Shown in pieces: positions 1 through 7,649 of a DNA stretch of 20,647 nt. Each line of letters opens with the position of its first letter. Within the stretch, counting starts at the first letter, position 1. This DNA is from an uncultured Clostridia bacterium (GTDB taxonomy: Bacteria; Bacillota; Clostridia; Christensenellales; Aristaeellaceae): contig CAKTXP010000027.1 of NCBI GenBank assembly GCA_934631055.1, positions 1-20,647 of the forward strand, read 5' to 3'. The notes below the pieces were generated by a model. It was not told the DNA's origin. It ran no database searches and worked only from the letters and a program-made list of their open reading frames with translations. The position numbers and the translations under genes are program-made.

Positions 1-95
1 TGTCTTTTTCTTACTGCGACTCGTGAAAATCGCAGTTCGCGTTCTTCTTGATTCTGTATCGTTTTCAAGGATCATCTTCCGTATCGCTCGGAAGT
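1..95 (-). other. Transcribed leader leaving the window (rRNA-operon-like)
   Basis: This stretch lies downstream, on the minus strand, of the strong promoter at 102-130 and contains no convincing ORF. Read on the minus strand it holds CCTTGAAAAC (complement of 61-70). That resembles the box A-like CTTTGAAAAC element found in the leaders of many Firmicutes rRNA operons. A 7-bp hairpin follows (13-19 paired with 30-36). From general knowledge of rrn leaders I infer that a 16S rRNA gene may start just beyond base 1. Nothing in the window proves it; another strongly expressed gene is possible. Confidence 0.35.
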
Positions 96-101
96 GAGGT
101 T

Positions 102-130
102 AGTATACTGCATTCTTCGCAAACTGTCAA
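102..130 (-). promoter_or_regulatory. Near-consensus sigma-A promoter firing leftward
   Basis: On the minus strand there is TTGACA (130-125), exactly 17 nt of spacer, then TATACT (107-102). The -35 is perfect and the -10 is 5/6. A second TTGACA lies upstream at 200-195 but has no good -10, so a tandem arrangement is possible and unproven. Transcription would start near 95 and leave the window. Confidence 0.7.
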
Positions 131-340
131 CACCTTTTTTACTTCTTTTTTTGAGCTATTGCGTTGTTTTTCATCATTTTCACGAACGTTCGTCTGTCAA
201 TTTGCGGTTATTTTTCGATTCTTTCACCCATATTCTGCCATTATTCACATTGTTCAGACGTCTGATGTTTGATTTTTACGAACATTCAAGTAAAACAAAA
301 GTTTTTTCATTTTCTTTATTTTTTCTTTTCGCAGATAAAA

Positions 341-376
341 CAGAACTCCCTCCGGCAAAAGCCGAAAGGAGTTCTG
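341..376 (-). terminator. Rho-independent terminator of the zinc-ribbon gene
   Basis: A 9-bp outer stem (341-349 with 368-376) continues inward through a GC-rich imperfect stem to an AAAA/TTTT loop. On the minus strand it is followed by TTTTATC. It sits about 45 nt past the stop of the minus-strand gene ending at 419. The rest of 131-340 is AT-rich and I see no gene in it. Confidence 0.75.
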
Positions 377-418
377 CATGCTTATGCGCTTAGCTTTTCG
401 TCAAAAAGCCATCCGCTC

Positions 419-709
419 TTAGTAGCGCGGCTGACGATGGTTGGCGAAGCAGTCGCGGCAGTACACGGGCTTGTCGCCGCGCGGCTGGAAGGGAACCTGA
501 GTCTCCTTGCCGCAGTCGGCGCAGATCGCAGTGTACATCTCGCGCTGCGGGCGGGCATTGCCATTCTGAGCGCGGAACGCCGCACGGCACTCCGGGCAGC
601 GGCGCGGCTTATTCTGGAAGCCTTTCTCCGCATAGAAAGCCTGCTCGGAAGCAGTAAACACAAATTCTTTGCCGCAGTCACGGCAAGTGAGGGTTTCGTC
701 CTGATACAT
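419..709 (-). CDS. Double zinc-ribbon protein (CxxC-x17-CxxC family)
   Basis: A 96-residue protein with eight cysteines in four CxxC knuckles: C9/C12 and C38/C41 (first ribbon), then C63/C66 and C84/C87 (second ribbon, exact CxxC-x17-CxxC spacing). This matches the small zinc-ribbon proteins often annotated in anaerobic Firmicutes; their function is unknown, and nucleic-acid binding or zinc storage are only possibilities. The ATG at 709 is chosen because AAGGAGG lies 6 nt upstream (718-724) and the first ribbon begins right after it. An in-frame upstream start at 751 would put that ribosome binding site inside the coding region. The gene is monocistronic, with its own terminator at 341-376 and a leader of about 125 nt. 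Confidence 0.85.
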   Translation of the reverse strand: MYQDETLTCRDCGKEFVFTASEQAFYAEKGFQNKPRRCPECRAAFRAQNGNARPQREMYTAICADCGKETQVPFQPRGDKPVYCRDCFANHRQPRY

Positions 710-838
710 AACTGTATCCTCCTTAAAATTTTTACCTTCACCGGTTGGCACTCACAGTAAGACTTCCAGTTGGTGACGCGAAGGCGATTCCAAGGAGGCC
801 GCTATTGGGATGTGAAACGTTGGCTTAGGTTTAAATAT

Positions 839-867
839 AGTATAGCACATTGCGGGCAAAAGTTCCA
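839..867 (-). promoter_or_regulatory. Candidate extended -10 promoter of the zinc-ribbon gene
   Basis: On the minus strand TATACT (844-839) is preceded by TGC, giving an extended -10. The -35 at the right distance (TGGAAC) is poor. It would give a leader of about 125 nt before the ATG at 709. The leader is noticeably more GC-rich than its surroundings at 745-825; I recognise no riboswitch in it. Confidence 0.4.
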
Positions 868-981
868 CTTATTTCGCATTTTTTCAGATTTTTCACAAAA
901 CTCATTTGTCTTTAAAAGGAATTTCTCCATTTCACGCAGAATCCTATTCCGAAATTACTTTTGATAAACAGGCTGGTCATC

Positions 982-1380
982 ATGATTGATATTGATTATT
1001 CCGCTTTTGGAAAGAAGCTCCGCCAACTCCGACGCGCCCGTCATCTGACACAGGAACAGCTCGGCGAGCTTGTCGGTGTGAGCTTTCAGTACATCGGCAT
1101 GCTTGAGCGCGGCGGCAGATCCCCAAGCGTTGAAATGCTCCTCTCCCTTTGCTGCGCGCTCGATTGTTCGTGTGAAGCGTTGCTTGAAGATTCGCTGCCG
1201 GAATGCACGCCGCTGACTCTGCGTCAATGTCCTTCTATTCTGCGTAACACGCTCAGCAATTGGCTTCTGGTCTCCGAACCTGATGAGTCACTTCTTCCGC
1301 CTTCCACAGTCGATCTTCGTCTTCTCCCTCCATTAGGATTCACCGCGCTTGACGAAAGCCTTTCCTGCTTATCGGCATGA
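982..1380 (+). CDS. XRE-family helix-turn-helix transcriptional regulator
   Basis: A 132-residue protein with a Cro/C1-type HTH at residues 9-70: the conserved GKKLRQLR start, then the TQEQLGELVGVS helix-turn-helix, then IGMLERGGRSPS. It should bind DNA as a dimer. The remaining 60 residues look low-complexity (Ser/Leu/Pro rich) and match no domain I know. The ATG at 982 starts just before the HTH; a TTG at 961 in the same frame is possible but less likely. Neither has a strong ribosome binding site, and I see no clear promoter. It is convergent with the MFS gene and shares a hairpin with it. Its target is unknown; self-regulation is only a guess. Confidence 0.8.
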   Translation: MIDIDYSAFGKKLRQLRRARHLTQEQLGELVGVSFQYIGMLERGGRSPSVEMLLSLCCALDCSCEALLEDSLPECTPLTLRQCPSILRNTLSNWLLVSEPDESLLPPSTVDLRLLPPLGFTALDESLSCLSA

Positions 1381-1390
1381 ATATAGAAAT

Positions 1391-1413
1391 GAACCTGCTT
1401 AAAAAGCAGGCTC
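1391..1413. terminator. Bidirectional terminator between XRE and MFS genes
   Basis: CCTGCTT (1394-1400) pairs perfectly with AAGCAGG (1404-1410) around a 3-nt loop, with two further outer pairs. A T-rich run follows on the plus strand (1415-1425). On the minus strand the hairpin lies just past the MFS stop, with a weaker T-tract, so it probably serves both convergent genes. Confidence 0.7.
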
Positions 1414-1418
1414 ATCTT

Positions 1419-2609
1419 TTATTTTCTCGCTTTTTGACTGCAAAGCATGCACAAGAGCATCGCTGCCGGAAAAACGATAGCCGCCAGCGTACCCATCCGC
1501 AGATTATTGTTCGCTATGCTTGATGCAAATCCCGCAAGCGTCGGACCGCTGGAACAGCCCAAATCGCCTGCAAGCGCAAGCAGCGCAAACATCACCGTGC
1601 CGCCGCCCTTTATCTGCACAGCCGCTGTGCTGAATGTTCCTGGCCAGAGAATGCCCACGGAAAAACCGCATATCGCGCAGCCAATTAACCCCAGTATCGG
1701 AATTGGAATCAGCGCGATCCACAGATAAGCAGCGACACAGAGGACACAGCTTCCAATCATGCAGGTATTCAAATCCAATTTATCGCCATATTTGCCATAT
1801 ATGACACGCGACAGTCCCATCATCGCCGCAAATGCCATCGGTCCCATCAGATCGCCGACCGTCTTACTGACGCCGAGCCCCTTTTCTGCAAATGTGCTTG
1901 CCCACTGTCCGACCGCCTGTTCGCTCGCGCCCGCGCAGGTCATCATGACCATCAGCACCCAGAAAGCCTTCGTGCTGACCAGTTCTTTGAGCGAAAGCCC
2001 TGTTTCGCCCTCTTCGCTCAGCGTATAAATAGGCGTCTTTGCAAAGACCAGCATGTTGCCAAGCGTTATCAACGCCCACAGCCACGCAAGGATTTCCCAG
2101 TTCTGCGTACCAAGCAGCGCAAAAAACACCGTCGAAATCAGCACGACACCCATATGTCCCCAGCAATAAAAAGAATGGAGCAGGCTCATCGCCTTTTCCT
2201 TATTATCCGTCGGGCAGGCTTCTACCATCGGGCTGACCAACACCTCGATCAATCCGCCGCCGACCGCATAGATGGCAACCGCTGTCAAAATGCCCGCAAA
2301 CGGACTGCTCATGCAGCCTGGCAAAATAGTCAGCAGAATAAGCCCCGCCGCCGCGCAGATATGCGCTAAAATAATGGACGCGCGATATCCGATTTTATCA
2401 ATGAACCCCGCGGAGAGCAGGTCTACCAACAATTGAATCGCGAAATTAAGGGTCACCAGCATGGTGATCTGCGTTAATTCCAGATGATAGCTCTTCTGAA
2501 ACCACACGAACAGCAGCGGAATAAAGTTATTGACGATTGCCTGTACGATATAGCCTGCAAAGCAGGCGTGTATCGTCGTATCGACAGTGAGTTTTCGTTT
2601 GCCAAACAT
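1419..2609 (-). CDS. Major facilitator superfamily transporter
   Basis: A 396-residue, very hydrophobic protein with about 12 predicted membrane helices in two halves. They are separated by a charged cytoplasmic loop near residues 200-215 (PIYTLSEEGETG), which is the classic 6+6 MFS topology. The loop between helices 2 and 3 has an MFS-like D-x-x-G-Y-R segment. The overall feel is of the FucP/sugar-type MFS group, but the substrate cannot be read from the sequence. The ATG at 2609 has AAAGGAG about 8 nt upstream. The longer reading from 2657 starts inside the terminator of the upstream gene and is rejected. The nearest upstream co-directional gene is the YqeY-domain gene, separated by that terminator. 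Confidence 0.85.
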   Translation of the reverse strand: MFGKRKLTVDTTIHACFAGYIVQAIVNNFIPLLFVWFQKSYHLELTQITMLVTLNFAIQLLVDLLSAGFIDKIGYRASIILAHICAAAGLILLTILPGCMSSPFAGILTAVAIYAVGGGLIEVLVSPMVEACPTDNKEKAMSLLHSFYCWGHMGVVLISTVFFALLGTQNWEILAWLWALITLGNMLVFAKTPIYTLSEEGETGLSLKELVSTKAFWVLMVMMTCAGASEQAVGQWASTFAEKGLGVSKTVGDLMGPMAFAAMMGLSRVIYGKYGDKLDLNTCMIGSCVLCVAAYLWIALIPIPILGLIGCAICGFSVGILWPGTFSTAAVQIKGGGTVMFALLALAGDLGCSSGPTLAGFASSIANNNLRMGTLAAIVFPAAMLLCMLCSQKARK

Positions 2610-2634
2610 GGCTTGATCTCCTTTATTCTGAAAA

Positions 2635-2666
2635 AGGAGCCGAATGTGTTTAAGCATCCGGCTCCC
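2635..2666 (-). terminator. Terminator after the YqeY-domain gene
   Basis: On the minus strand GGAGCCGGATG pairs with CATTCGGCTCC (one mismatch) around a short loop and is followed directly by TTTTT (2635-2631). It lies 16 nt past the stop at 2682. The ribosome binding site of the MFS gene follows almost at once, leaving little room for a separate promoter between them. Confidence 0.8.
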
Positions 2667-2681
2667 CTTTTCTTTACATGC

Positions 2682-3128
2682 TTACGCAAAGAAACCGCTC
2701 AGCACCTGATTGACCAGTCCGCCGTCCGCCTTGCCCTTCACGCGGGGCATCAGCGTCTTCATGATGCGCCCCTTATCCTTAGCGGTCGGCGTTTCGATCT
2801 GTAATTCAGCCAGCACCTCGGTGATGACCTTGCGGATCTCTTCCTCGTCCATCAGCTTCGGAACAAACTCGCTGTACACTTGAATGCGCAGTTTCGCTTC
2901 GTCGATGATCTGCGTGCGGTCGGCAGGCGTGGTATCCACAGTCTCCTGCGCCTGCTTAATCTCGCGGAAAATGACCGCGTTCTCTTCTTCTTCAGTCAGG
3001 TCGGCGCGCTTGTCGATCTGCTTGCTCTTCAACGCGGACAGCAGCAGAGACAGGGCGTCCTTGCGCTCTTTGTCCTTGTCCTTCATCGCCTGCATCATCG
3101 CCGCACGGACGGTATCGATTTTGCTCAT
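2682..3128 (-). CDS. yqeY: GatB/YqeY domain-containing protein
   Basis: A 148-residue protein covering the full YqeY family. It has a charged helical N-terminal half (KDKDKERKDALSLLLSALK) followed by the C-terminal helical domain shared with the tail of the GatB amidotransferase subunit (GRIMKTLMPRVKGKADG near residues 121-137). In GatB this domain contacts tRNA; the free-standing protein has no firmly established function. The ATG at 3128 has AAGGAG about 9 nt upstream. A terminator for pgi (3157-3180) sits only about 20 nt before that ribosome binding site, so expression may rely on read-through or on a promoter I could not see. Confidence 0.9.
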   Translation of the reverse strand: MSKIDTVRAAMMQAMKDKDKERKDALSLLLSALKSKQIDKRADLTEEEENAVIFREIKQAQETVDTTPADRTQIIDEAKLRIQVYSEFVPKLMDEEEIRKVITEVLAELQIETPTAKDKGRIMKTLMPRVKGKADGGLVNQVLSGFFA

Positions 3129-3156
3129 GATTCATCGCTCCTTTTTTAACAGAAAA

Positions 3157-3180
3157 CGGGGTCGAACTTCTCCGACCCCG
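3157..3180 (-). terminator. Terminator after pgi
   Basis: A perfect 8-bp GC-rich stem (3157-3164 with 3173-3180) and 8-nt loop, followed on the minus strand by TTTTCTGTT. It begins just past the pgi stop at 3187. Confidence 0.85.
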
Positions 3181-3186
3181 CGCATT

Positions 3187-4599
3187 TTAGAGAATATACT
3201 CCGGCTTGAAAGCGGGACGACCCGTCATTTCCTGACGAGCAGCGTCGTACTTCGCATCCGTATTGCCCAGGATCGCATAGGTCGCGCGCTTGCTGGTTTC
3301 AACGCCCGGCTGATTGAACGCATCAATATTGAGCAGCTCGCCCTCGTAAGCGGTTGCCATCTCCAGCAGGAACATCAGCTGACCCAGCGTATACGCGTTA
3401 ACTTCCGGCATGATGATCGTCTGATTCATGCGGCGGTTGACATACAGCGCATACTCCGTACCTTGGCGCTCGGCTTCAATCAACGTGTTATGCGTCATGC
3501 CGCCCAGGAAAGCCACGTCCTTAAACTCTTCGCAGCCCTTCGGGATCTTCGTTTCGCTGCGGAAATTCTCAACCTTGATGAACGTGATGACCTTGTCGAA
3601 CGGTCCCTCGTTGTAGAGCTGGAGCTGGCTGTGCTGATCGGTGACGCCCAGCGCTTTCGCCGGAGTCTGTCCCGCATGGCAGTCGCTGCCGTCGCGGCGC
3701 TTGTTCTTGCCCAGCGACTCCGCCCAAAGCTGGCAGAACCAATCCGCCATGTACTTGAGGGAATCCGCATACGGCATCATCACCTGCACGTTACGACCCA
3801 TCTTCTCACAGGCGATATACTGAAGGACAGCCTCCAGCAGAGCCGGATTCTTCATCATATCGTCCGTCTTGCAGCGCGCGTCCATCGCGGCTGCGCCAGC
3901 AAGCATCGCGCGGATATCAATGCCGCAGCAAGCAGCCGGAACCAGACCGACCGGACACATTTCGGAGAAACGTCCGCCTACGCCATCCGGAATATAGAAC
4001 GTCTCAAAGCCGTTCTCCTTCGCCAGCTTGATGAGGTTACCCTTCTCGTAGTCGGTGACGGCGATGACATGCTTCGCCCAGTCTGCGCCGACCTGCGCCT
4101 TGAGCGCTTCGGTCACGATCAGATACTGGCTCATCGTTTCAGCGGTTCCGCCGGATTTGCTGATGATGCAGAAGCACGCCTTGTCCAGCTCGATGACGTC
4201 CAGCAGCGCAGCCATGCGTTCCGGATCGATGTTATCCTCAACGTAGAACTTCGGACCCGGGCGCTTGCTGTCCGGCAGTTCGTTATAATGCAGATGGTTC
4301 AACGCCTGATGCACCGCGATGGGGCCCAGCGCGCTTCCGCCGATGCCCAGCACGACGAAGTATTTGAACGTCTTGCGCACATGTTCGGCGGTCTTTTCGA
4401 TCTGCGCAACGATTTCTTCTTGATTGTAGGGCAGATTCATCCAGCCCAGCCAGCCCGTGCCGCGGTTCGCTTCCACATTGTGCTGCGCTTTGACAGCCGC
4501 GTCCTTCATCGCCGCCAGCTGCTCCTGCGTCACGCCATACTCGCTGCCAAGCATGTCCGCCATCATGTGATTCACGTCAAGACGAATGTTCTGTTCCAT
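3187..4599 (-). CDS. pgi: Glucose-6-phosphate isomerase
   Basis: Interconverts glucose 6-phosphate and fructose 6-phosphate in cytosolic glycolysis and gluconeogenesis. The 470-residue protein carries both classic PGI signatures: DGVGGRFS (205-212) and the C-terminal FNQPGVETSK (428-437), whose K437 is the expected catalytic lysine. The phosphate-binding SKSGGTAET lies at 147-155 and GIGGSALG at 85-92. By comparison with characterised PGIs, E294 (in WAESLGK) and H323 (in TDQHSQ) are the likely acid/base and ring-opening residues. Length is normal for Firmicutes. The ATG at 4599 has GAAGGGA about 8 nt upstream. The upstream sugar isomerase gene ends 46 nt away on the same strand, so the two are probably co-transcribed from the promoter at 5507-5536. 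Confidence 0.97.
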   Translation of the reverse strand: MEQNIRLDVNHMMADMLGSEYGVTQEQLAAMKDAAVKAQHNVEANRGTGWLGWMNLPYNQEEIVAQIEKTAEHVRKTFKYFVVLGIGGSALGPIAVHQALNHLHYNELPDSKRPGPKFYVEDNIDPERMAALLDVIELDKACFCIISKSGGTAETMSQYLIVTEALKAQVGADWAKHVIAVTDYEKGNLIKLAKENGFETFYIPDGVGGRFSEMCPVGLVPAACCGIDIRAMLAGAAAMDARCKTDDMMKNPALLEAVLQYIACEKMGRNVQVMMPYADSLKYMADWFCQLWAESLGKNKRRDGSDCHAGQTPAKALGVTDQHSQLQLYNEGPFDKVITFIKVENFRSETKIPKGCEEFKDVAFLGGMTHNTLIEAERQGTEYALYVNRRMNQTIIMPEVNAYTLGQLMFLLEMATAYEGELLNIDAFNQPGVETSKRATYAILGNTDAKYDAARQEMTGRPAFKPEYIL

Positions 4600-4645
4600 G
4601 TTCTCTCATCCCTTCGGTAATATTCGGTTCGCTTCTGCCAACATT

Positions 4646-5479
4646 TTACTCCGCGTTTGCGTTTTCGTCAATCCGTGTCGTCAAGATTTTATCAGCCATT
4701 TCTTCCAACGCTTTCATTTTATTCAGCGACTGCCTGAGTTTTTCGTCGCTCCTGATCAGCGCCAGATACGGCTCGACGATAATCGGCCCGTCGTATCCTT
4801 CCCGTTTCAGCGCAAGTATAAACGCGTCAAAGTCAAAGCTTCCCTCGCCGGGCAGGCAGAGCGCGCCGTCGCTCTGCCAGTCGCAGATATGGACATTGAC
4901 AAGCTGACCGCCCATAGCGCCGATGAATTCTATCGGGTCGCGTCCCACGCGCATCGCCTGCTTGATATCCAGCGTAAAGCCGATATCCGGAAGCCATCTT
5001 CTCATCTCCATGACGCGCTCAGGCGTCGTCAGCTGACACCAGGATACGTTTTCCCATGCGACGCGGATGCCCCGCTTGGCAGCTTCCATCTGCATTTTTC
5101 CTACAATGTCAGCGTTTTTCTGCGCGTCAAACGCCATTTTGCTTCCCGTCGAGGAATGCCACCCGTGATATACATAATATGCCGCGCCCAGTTCCGCCGC
5201 CGCATCGAGCGCCCGCCGAAAGAAATCCCAGCCTTCCGCCTGCTGTCTGGGCGAACGTCCAAAAAGCTCGTTTTCAAACAGCGTCCCCTTAGGGTGCATG
5301 CTCGTACAGGGGATGCCATCCAGCTTTTGACGAACATCTTCTGCAAAGCCGCGCGTCATCTCGCCCCGCGTCTGTAAAAATGCCTCCGCGCATTCAGCAC
5401 CATAATCCGAAAGATGCGCCGCCGCTTCTTCCGTTTCCCATCGTCCGTAAAACGCCGCGGTCGATAATCCGATCTTCAC
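4646..5479 (-). CDS. Sugar phosphate isomerase/epimerase family protein (xylose isomerase-like TIM barrel)
   Basis: A 277-residue TIM barrel of the AP-endonuclease-2 / sugar isomerase superfamily. The expected divalent-metal ligands are visible in order: E143 (AWENVSW), D171 (TLDIKQ), H197 (VNVHICDW) and E236 (IIVEPY). The family includes ketose epimerases, inosose dehydratase-type enzymes and endonuclease IV; this one reads as a sugar isomerase/epimerase, substrate unknown. The GTG at 5479 is chosen because AAGGGAGG lies 7 nt upstream and a strong promoter places the transcript start near 5500. Upstream in-frame ATGs at 5500 and 5569 are therefore unlikely. It is the first gene of a probable operon with pgi, consistent with a role in carbohydrate use. 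Confidence 0.9.
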   Translation of the reverse strand: MKIGLSTAAFYGRWETEEAAAHLSDYGAECAEAFLQTRGEMTRGFAEDVRQKLDGIPCTSMHPKGTLFENELFGRSPRQQAEGWDFFRRALDAAAELGAAYYVYHGWHSSTGSKMAFDAQKNADIVGKMQMEAAKRGIRVAWENVSWCQLTTPERVMEMRRWLPDIGFTLDIKQAMRVGRDPIEFIGAMGGQLVNVHICDWQSDGALCLPGEGSFDFDAFILALKREGYDGPIIVEPYLALIRSDEKLRQSLNKMKALEEMADKILTTRIDENANAE

Positions 5480-5506
5480 TGGTATCCCTCCCTTGTACAT
5501 ACTGTC

Positions 5507-5536
5507 ATTATAACGCATGTGCCACCGGATTGTCAC
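5507..5536 (-). promoter_or_regulatory. Promoter of the sugar isomerase / pgi operon
   Basis: On the minus strand GTGACA (5536-5531), an 18-nt spacer, then a perfect TATAAT (5512-5507). Transcription would start near 5500, about 20 nt before the GTG at 5479, which supports that start. Confidence 0.75.
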
Positions 5537-5556
5537 TTTCTTTTTGGCGCAAGCTG

Positions 5557-5565
5557 TGGTATGAT
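5557..5565 (+). promoter_or_regulatory. Candidate extended -10 promoter of ygiQ
   Basis: TGG followed by TATGAT forms an extended -10 about 60 nt before the ygiQ start. The -35 at normal spacing (TTTCTT) is weak. It is divergent from, and close to, the sugar isomerase promoter. Confidence 0.45.
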
Positions 5566-5621
5566 ACACATGATATTCTGTTTGAATTATGCCTTTTCAG
5601 AAAATAAAGGAGTTTATACGC

Positions 5622-7640
5622 ATGGCAGATCGCCTTCTTTTCCCACCCACGACCGTTGCGGATATGCGCCAGCGCGGCTGGGATGCCCCGGATTTTGTCT
5701 ATGTCAGCGGCGACGCATATGTCGATCATCCTTCCTTCGGCGCGGCGGTCATCGTCCGCACGCTGGAAGCCGCCGGTTATCATGTTGCCGTCCTCGCCCA
5801 GCCCAATTGGAAGAATACGAATGATTTCAAGCGTTTTGGGCGTCCGAATTACGGTTTTCTCGTCTCCTCCGGCGTTATCGACAGCATGGTCAACCATTAT
5901 ACCGCCGCCAAGCGCTGCCGCTCGTCCGACGTCTATACTCCCGGCGGAAAGGCGGCAAAGCGTCCGGACCGCGCGGTCAACGTTTATTGCCATCTGATCC
6001 GCGAAGCCTACGGCGATATCCCGATCGCTATCGGCGGCGTTGAGGCGTCGCTCCGCCGTTTCGCCCATTATGATTACTGGGACGACGCCGTTCGTCCGAG
6101 CATCCTCGTGGACAGCGGCGCAGACCTGCTGATGTTCGGCATGGGCGAACGCTCCATTCTCGTCACCGCGGACTGGATGAGCCGCGGCGCGCCCGCGTGG
6201 GAATGCGCCAAGATGCGCGGCGTCTGCTTTCTTTCTCCCGCCGCCATGCGCGGAAGCATCGAGATCCCGTCCTTTGAGGATTGCGTCAGGAGCAAAAAGA
6301 AATACGGCGACGCTTTCCTCGTCCAGTATAACGAACAGGACCCGATCCGCGGCCACGCCATCAGCCAGCGCCACGGCGACGCCTATGTCGTCCAGACCCT
6401 TCCAGATATGCCGCTCAACCGCGACGAGCTGGATCATTCCTATACGCTTCCGTATCAGCGCACATGGCATCCGGATTACGACGCGCTCGGCGGCGTGCCT
6501 GCCATCGAAGAAGTTCAGTTCTCTATCGCCCACACGCGCGGCTGTTTCGGCTCCTGCTCTTTCTGCGCCATCACTTTCCTGCAAGGGCGTATCGTCACCA
6601 CCCGAAGCCATGAATCCGTCATCGAGGAAGCAAAAGCCATCACGCAGATGCCCAATTTCAAGGGCTATATCCACGACGTAGGCGGTCCGACCGCGAATTT
6701 CCGCCGCGCCGCATGCGATAAGCAGCTCAAGGTCGGCACCTGTGCCGGACGCCAATGCCTGTTCCCCAAGCCCTGCCCGAATATGGTCGTCGATCATACG
6801 GATTACATCAAGCTCCTGCGCGAGGTTCGTTCCCTGCCGAAGGTCAAAAAGGTGTTCGTGCGTTCCGGTCTGCGCTACGACTACATCATGGCGGATAAAT
6901 CCGACGCCTTCCTGCGCGAGCTTTGCCAATATCACGTCAGCGGACAGCTCAAGGTCGCTCCGGAGCATGTCAGCCCGAAGGTTCTCGCCGTCATGGGAAA
7001 GCCGGGGCGCGACGTATACGATGCGTTTTGTGAAAAATACAAGCGCATCAATCAAGAGCTGGGCAAGGAGCAGTATCTTGTTCCTTATCTCATCTCCAGT
7101 CATCCGGGCAGCGACCTGTCCGCCGCCATCGAGCTGGCGGAGTATCTGCGCGATATCAATCATCAGCCCGAACAAGTGCAGGATTTCTATCCCACGCCCG
7201 GCACGCTTTCCACCTGCATGTTCTATACCGGCGTAGACCCCCGAAGCGGCAAGCCGGTCTATATTCCCCGTTCTCCGGAAGAAAAAGCTATGCAGCGCGC
7301 GCTGCTTCAGTTCCGCCGCCCACAGAATTTCGATTTAGTTCGCAAAGCCCTGCGCCAGGCGCACCGCGAGGATCTCATCGGCACGAGCCGCGAGTGCCTT
7401 GTCCCGCCCGAAGGCGTCAAGACCGCGCACGAATATGCACAGATCCGCCGCGAACGCAAGGAACGCGAAGAGCGTCGCGACATTCGCGAGGGACGCGCGC
7501 CTAAATCCGGCTGCCGTTCGTCCGGCAAGCCCGGCGCAAAACCCAGCACGCAGAAAACGCCCGCTCACAGCAATCATTCCCCTTCTGCAAAAAACAGAAA
7601 CGGCGGAAGGAATACCCCTCCGCCGCGCAAGAGCCGTTAA
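5622..7640 (+). CDS. YgiQ-family radical SAM protein (UPF0313)
   Basis: A 672-residue protein matching the YgiQ family. The N-terminal region has the family-typical GDAYVDHPSFG (30-40) and RFGRPNYGFLVSSG. The radical SAM core begins near 295 with the cluster motif C308-x3-C312-x2-C315. The C-terminus is a highly basic, Pro/Ser/Lys-rich disordered tail (about 620-672), common in this family. It is expected to bind a [4Fe-4S] cluster and cleave S-adenosylmethionine; the substrate is unknown. The ATG at 5622 follows AAAGGAG at a 9-nt spacing; an in-frame ATG at 5589 would include the ribosome binding site and is rejected. Its stop overlaps the stop of the convergent NUDIX gene. Confidence 0.93.
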   Translation: MADRLLFPPTTVADMRQRGWDAPDFVYVSGDAYVDHPSFGAAVIVRTLEAAGYHVAVLAQPNWKNTNDFKRFGRPNYGFLVSSGVIDSMVNHYTAAKRCRSSDVYTPGGKAAKRPDRAVNVYCHLIREAYGDIPIAIGGVEASLRRFAHYDYWDDAVRPSILVDSGADLLMFGMGERSILVTADWMSRGAPAWECAKMRGVCFLSPAAMRGSIEIPSFEDCVRSKKKYGDAFLVQYNEQDPIRGHAISQRHGDAYVVQTLPDMPLNRDELDHSYTLPYQRTWHPDYDALGGVPAIEEVQFSIAHTRGCFGSCSFCAITFLQGRIVTTRSHESVIEEAKAITQMPNFKGYIHDVGGPTANFRRAACDKQLKVGTCAGRQCLFPKPCPNMVVDHTDYIKLLREVRSLPKVKKVFVRSGLRYDYIMADKSDAFLRELCQYHVSGQLKVAPEHVSPKVLAVMGKPGRDVYDAFCEKYKRINQELGKEQYLVPYLISSHPGSDLSAAIELAEYLRDINHQPEQVQDFYPTPGTLSTCMFYTGVDPRSGKPVYIPRSPEEKAMQRALLQFRRPQNFDLVRKALRQAHREDLIGTSRECLVPPEGVKTAHEYAQIRRERKEREERRDIREGRAPKSGCRSSGKPGAKPSTQKTPAHSNHSPSAKNRNGGRNTPPPRKSR

Positions 7641-7649
7641 AGCTCTTTT
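7601..7649. terminator. Weak hairpins over the ygiQ/NUDIX convergent stops
   Basis: A 7-bp stem (7601-7607 with 7619-7625) lies inside the ygiQ tail. A 6-bp stem (7629-7634 with 7642-7647) holds both overlapping stop codons in its loop and is followed by a short T-run. These are the only terminator-like structures at this junction. Confidence 0.35.

Noticed and set aside
182..193. LexA/SOS box
   Set aside because: The Firmicutes SOS box needs four bases between GAAC and GTTC; here the halves are fused.
770..964. Plus-strand ORF of 64 codons between the zinc-ribbon and XRE genes
   Set aside because: Phe/Arg-rich translation of AT-rich intergenic DNA with no family resemblance; it overlaps the likely leader of the opposite gene.
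2884..4620. Plus-strand ORF of 578 codons opposite pgi and yqeY
   Set aside because: It is the antisense shadow of genes with unmistakable PGI and YqeY motifs; its protein has no recognisable domain and no ribosome binding site.
5508..7175. Minus-strand ORF of 555 codons opposite ygiQ
   Set aside because: Antisense shadow produced by GC-rich codon use in ygiQ; it also runs through the divergent promoter region.
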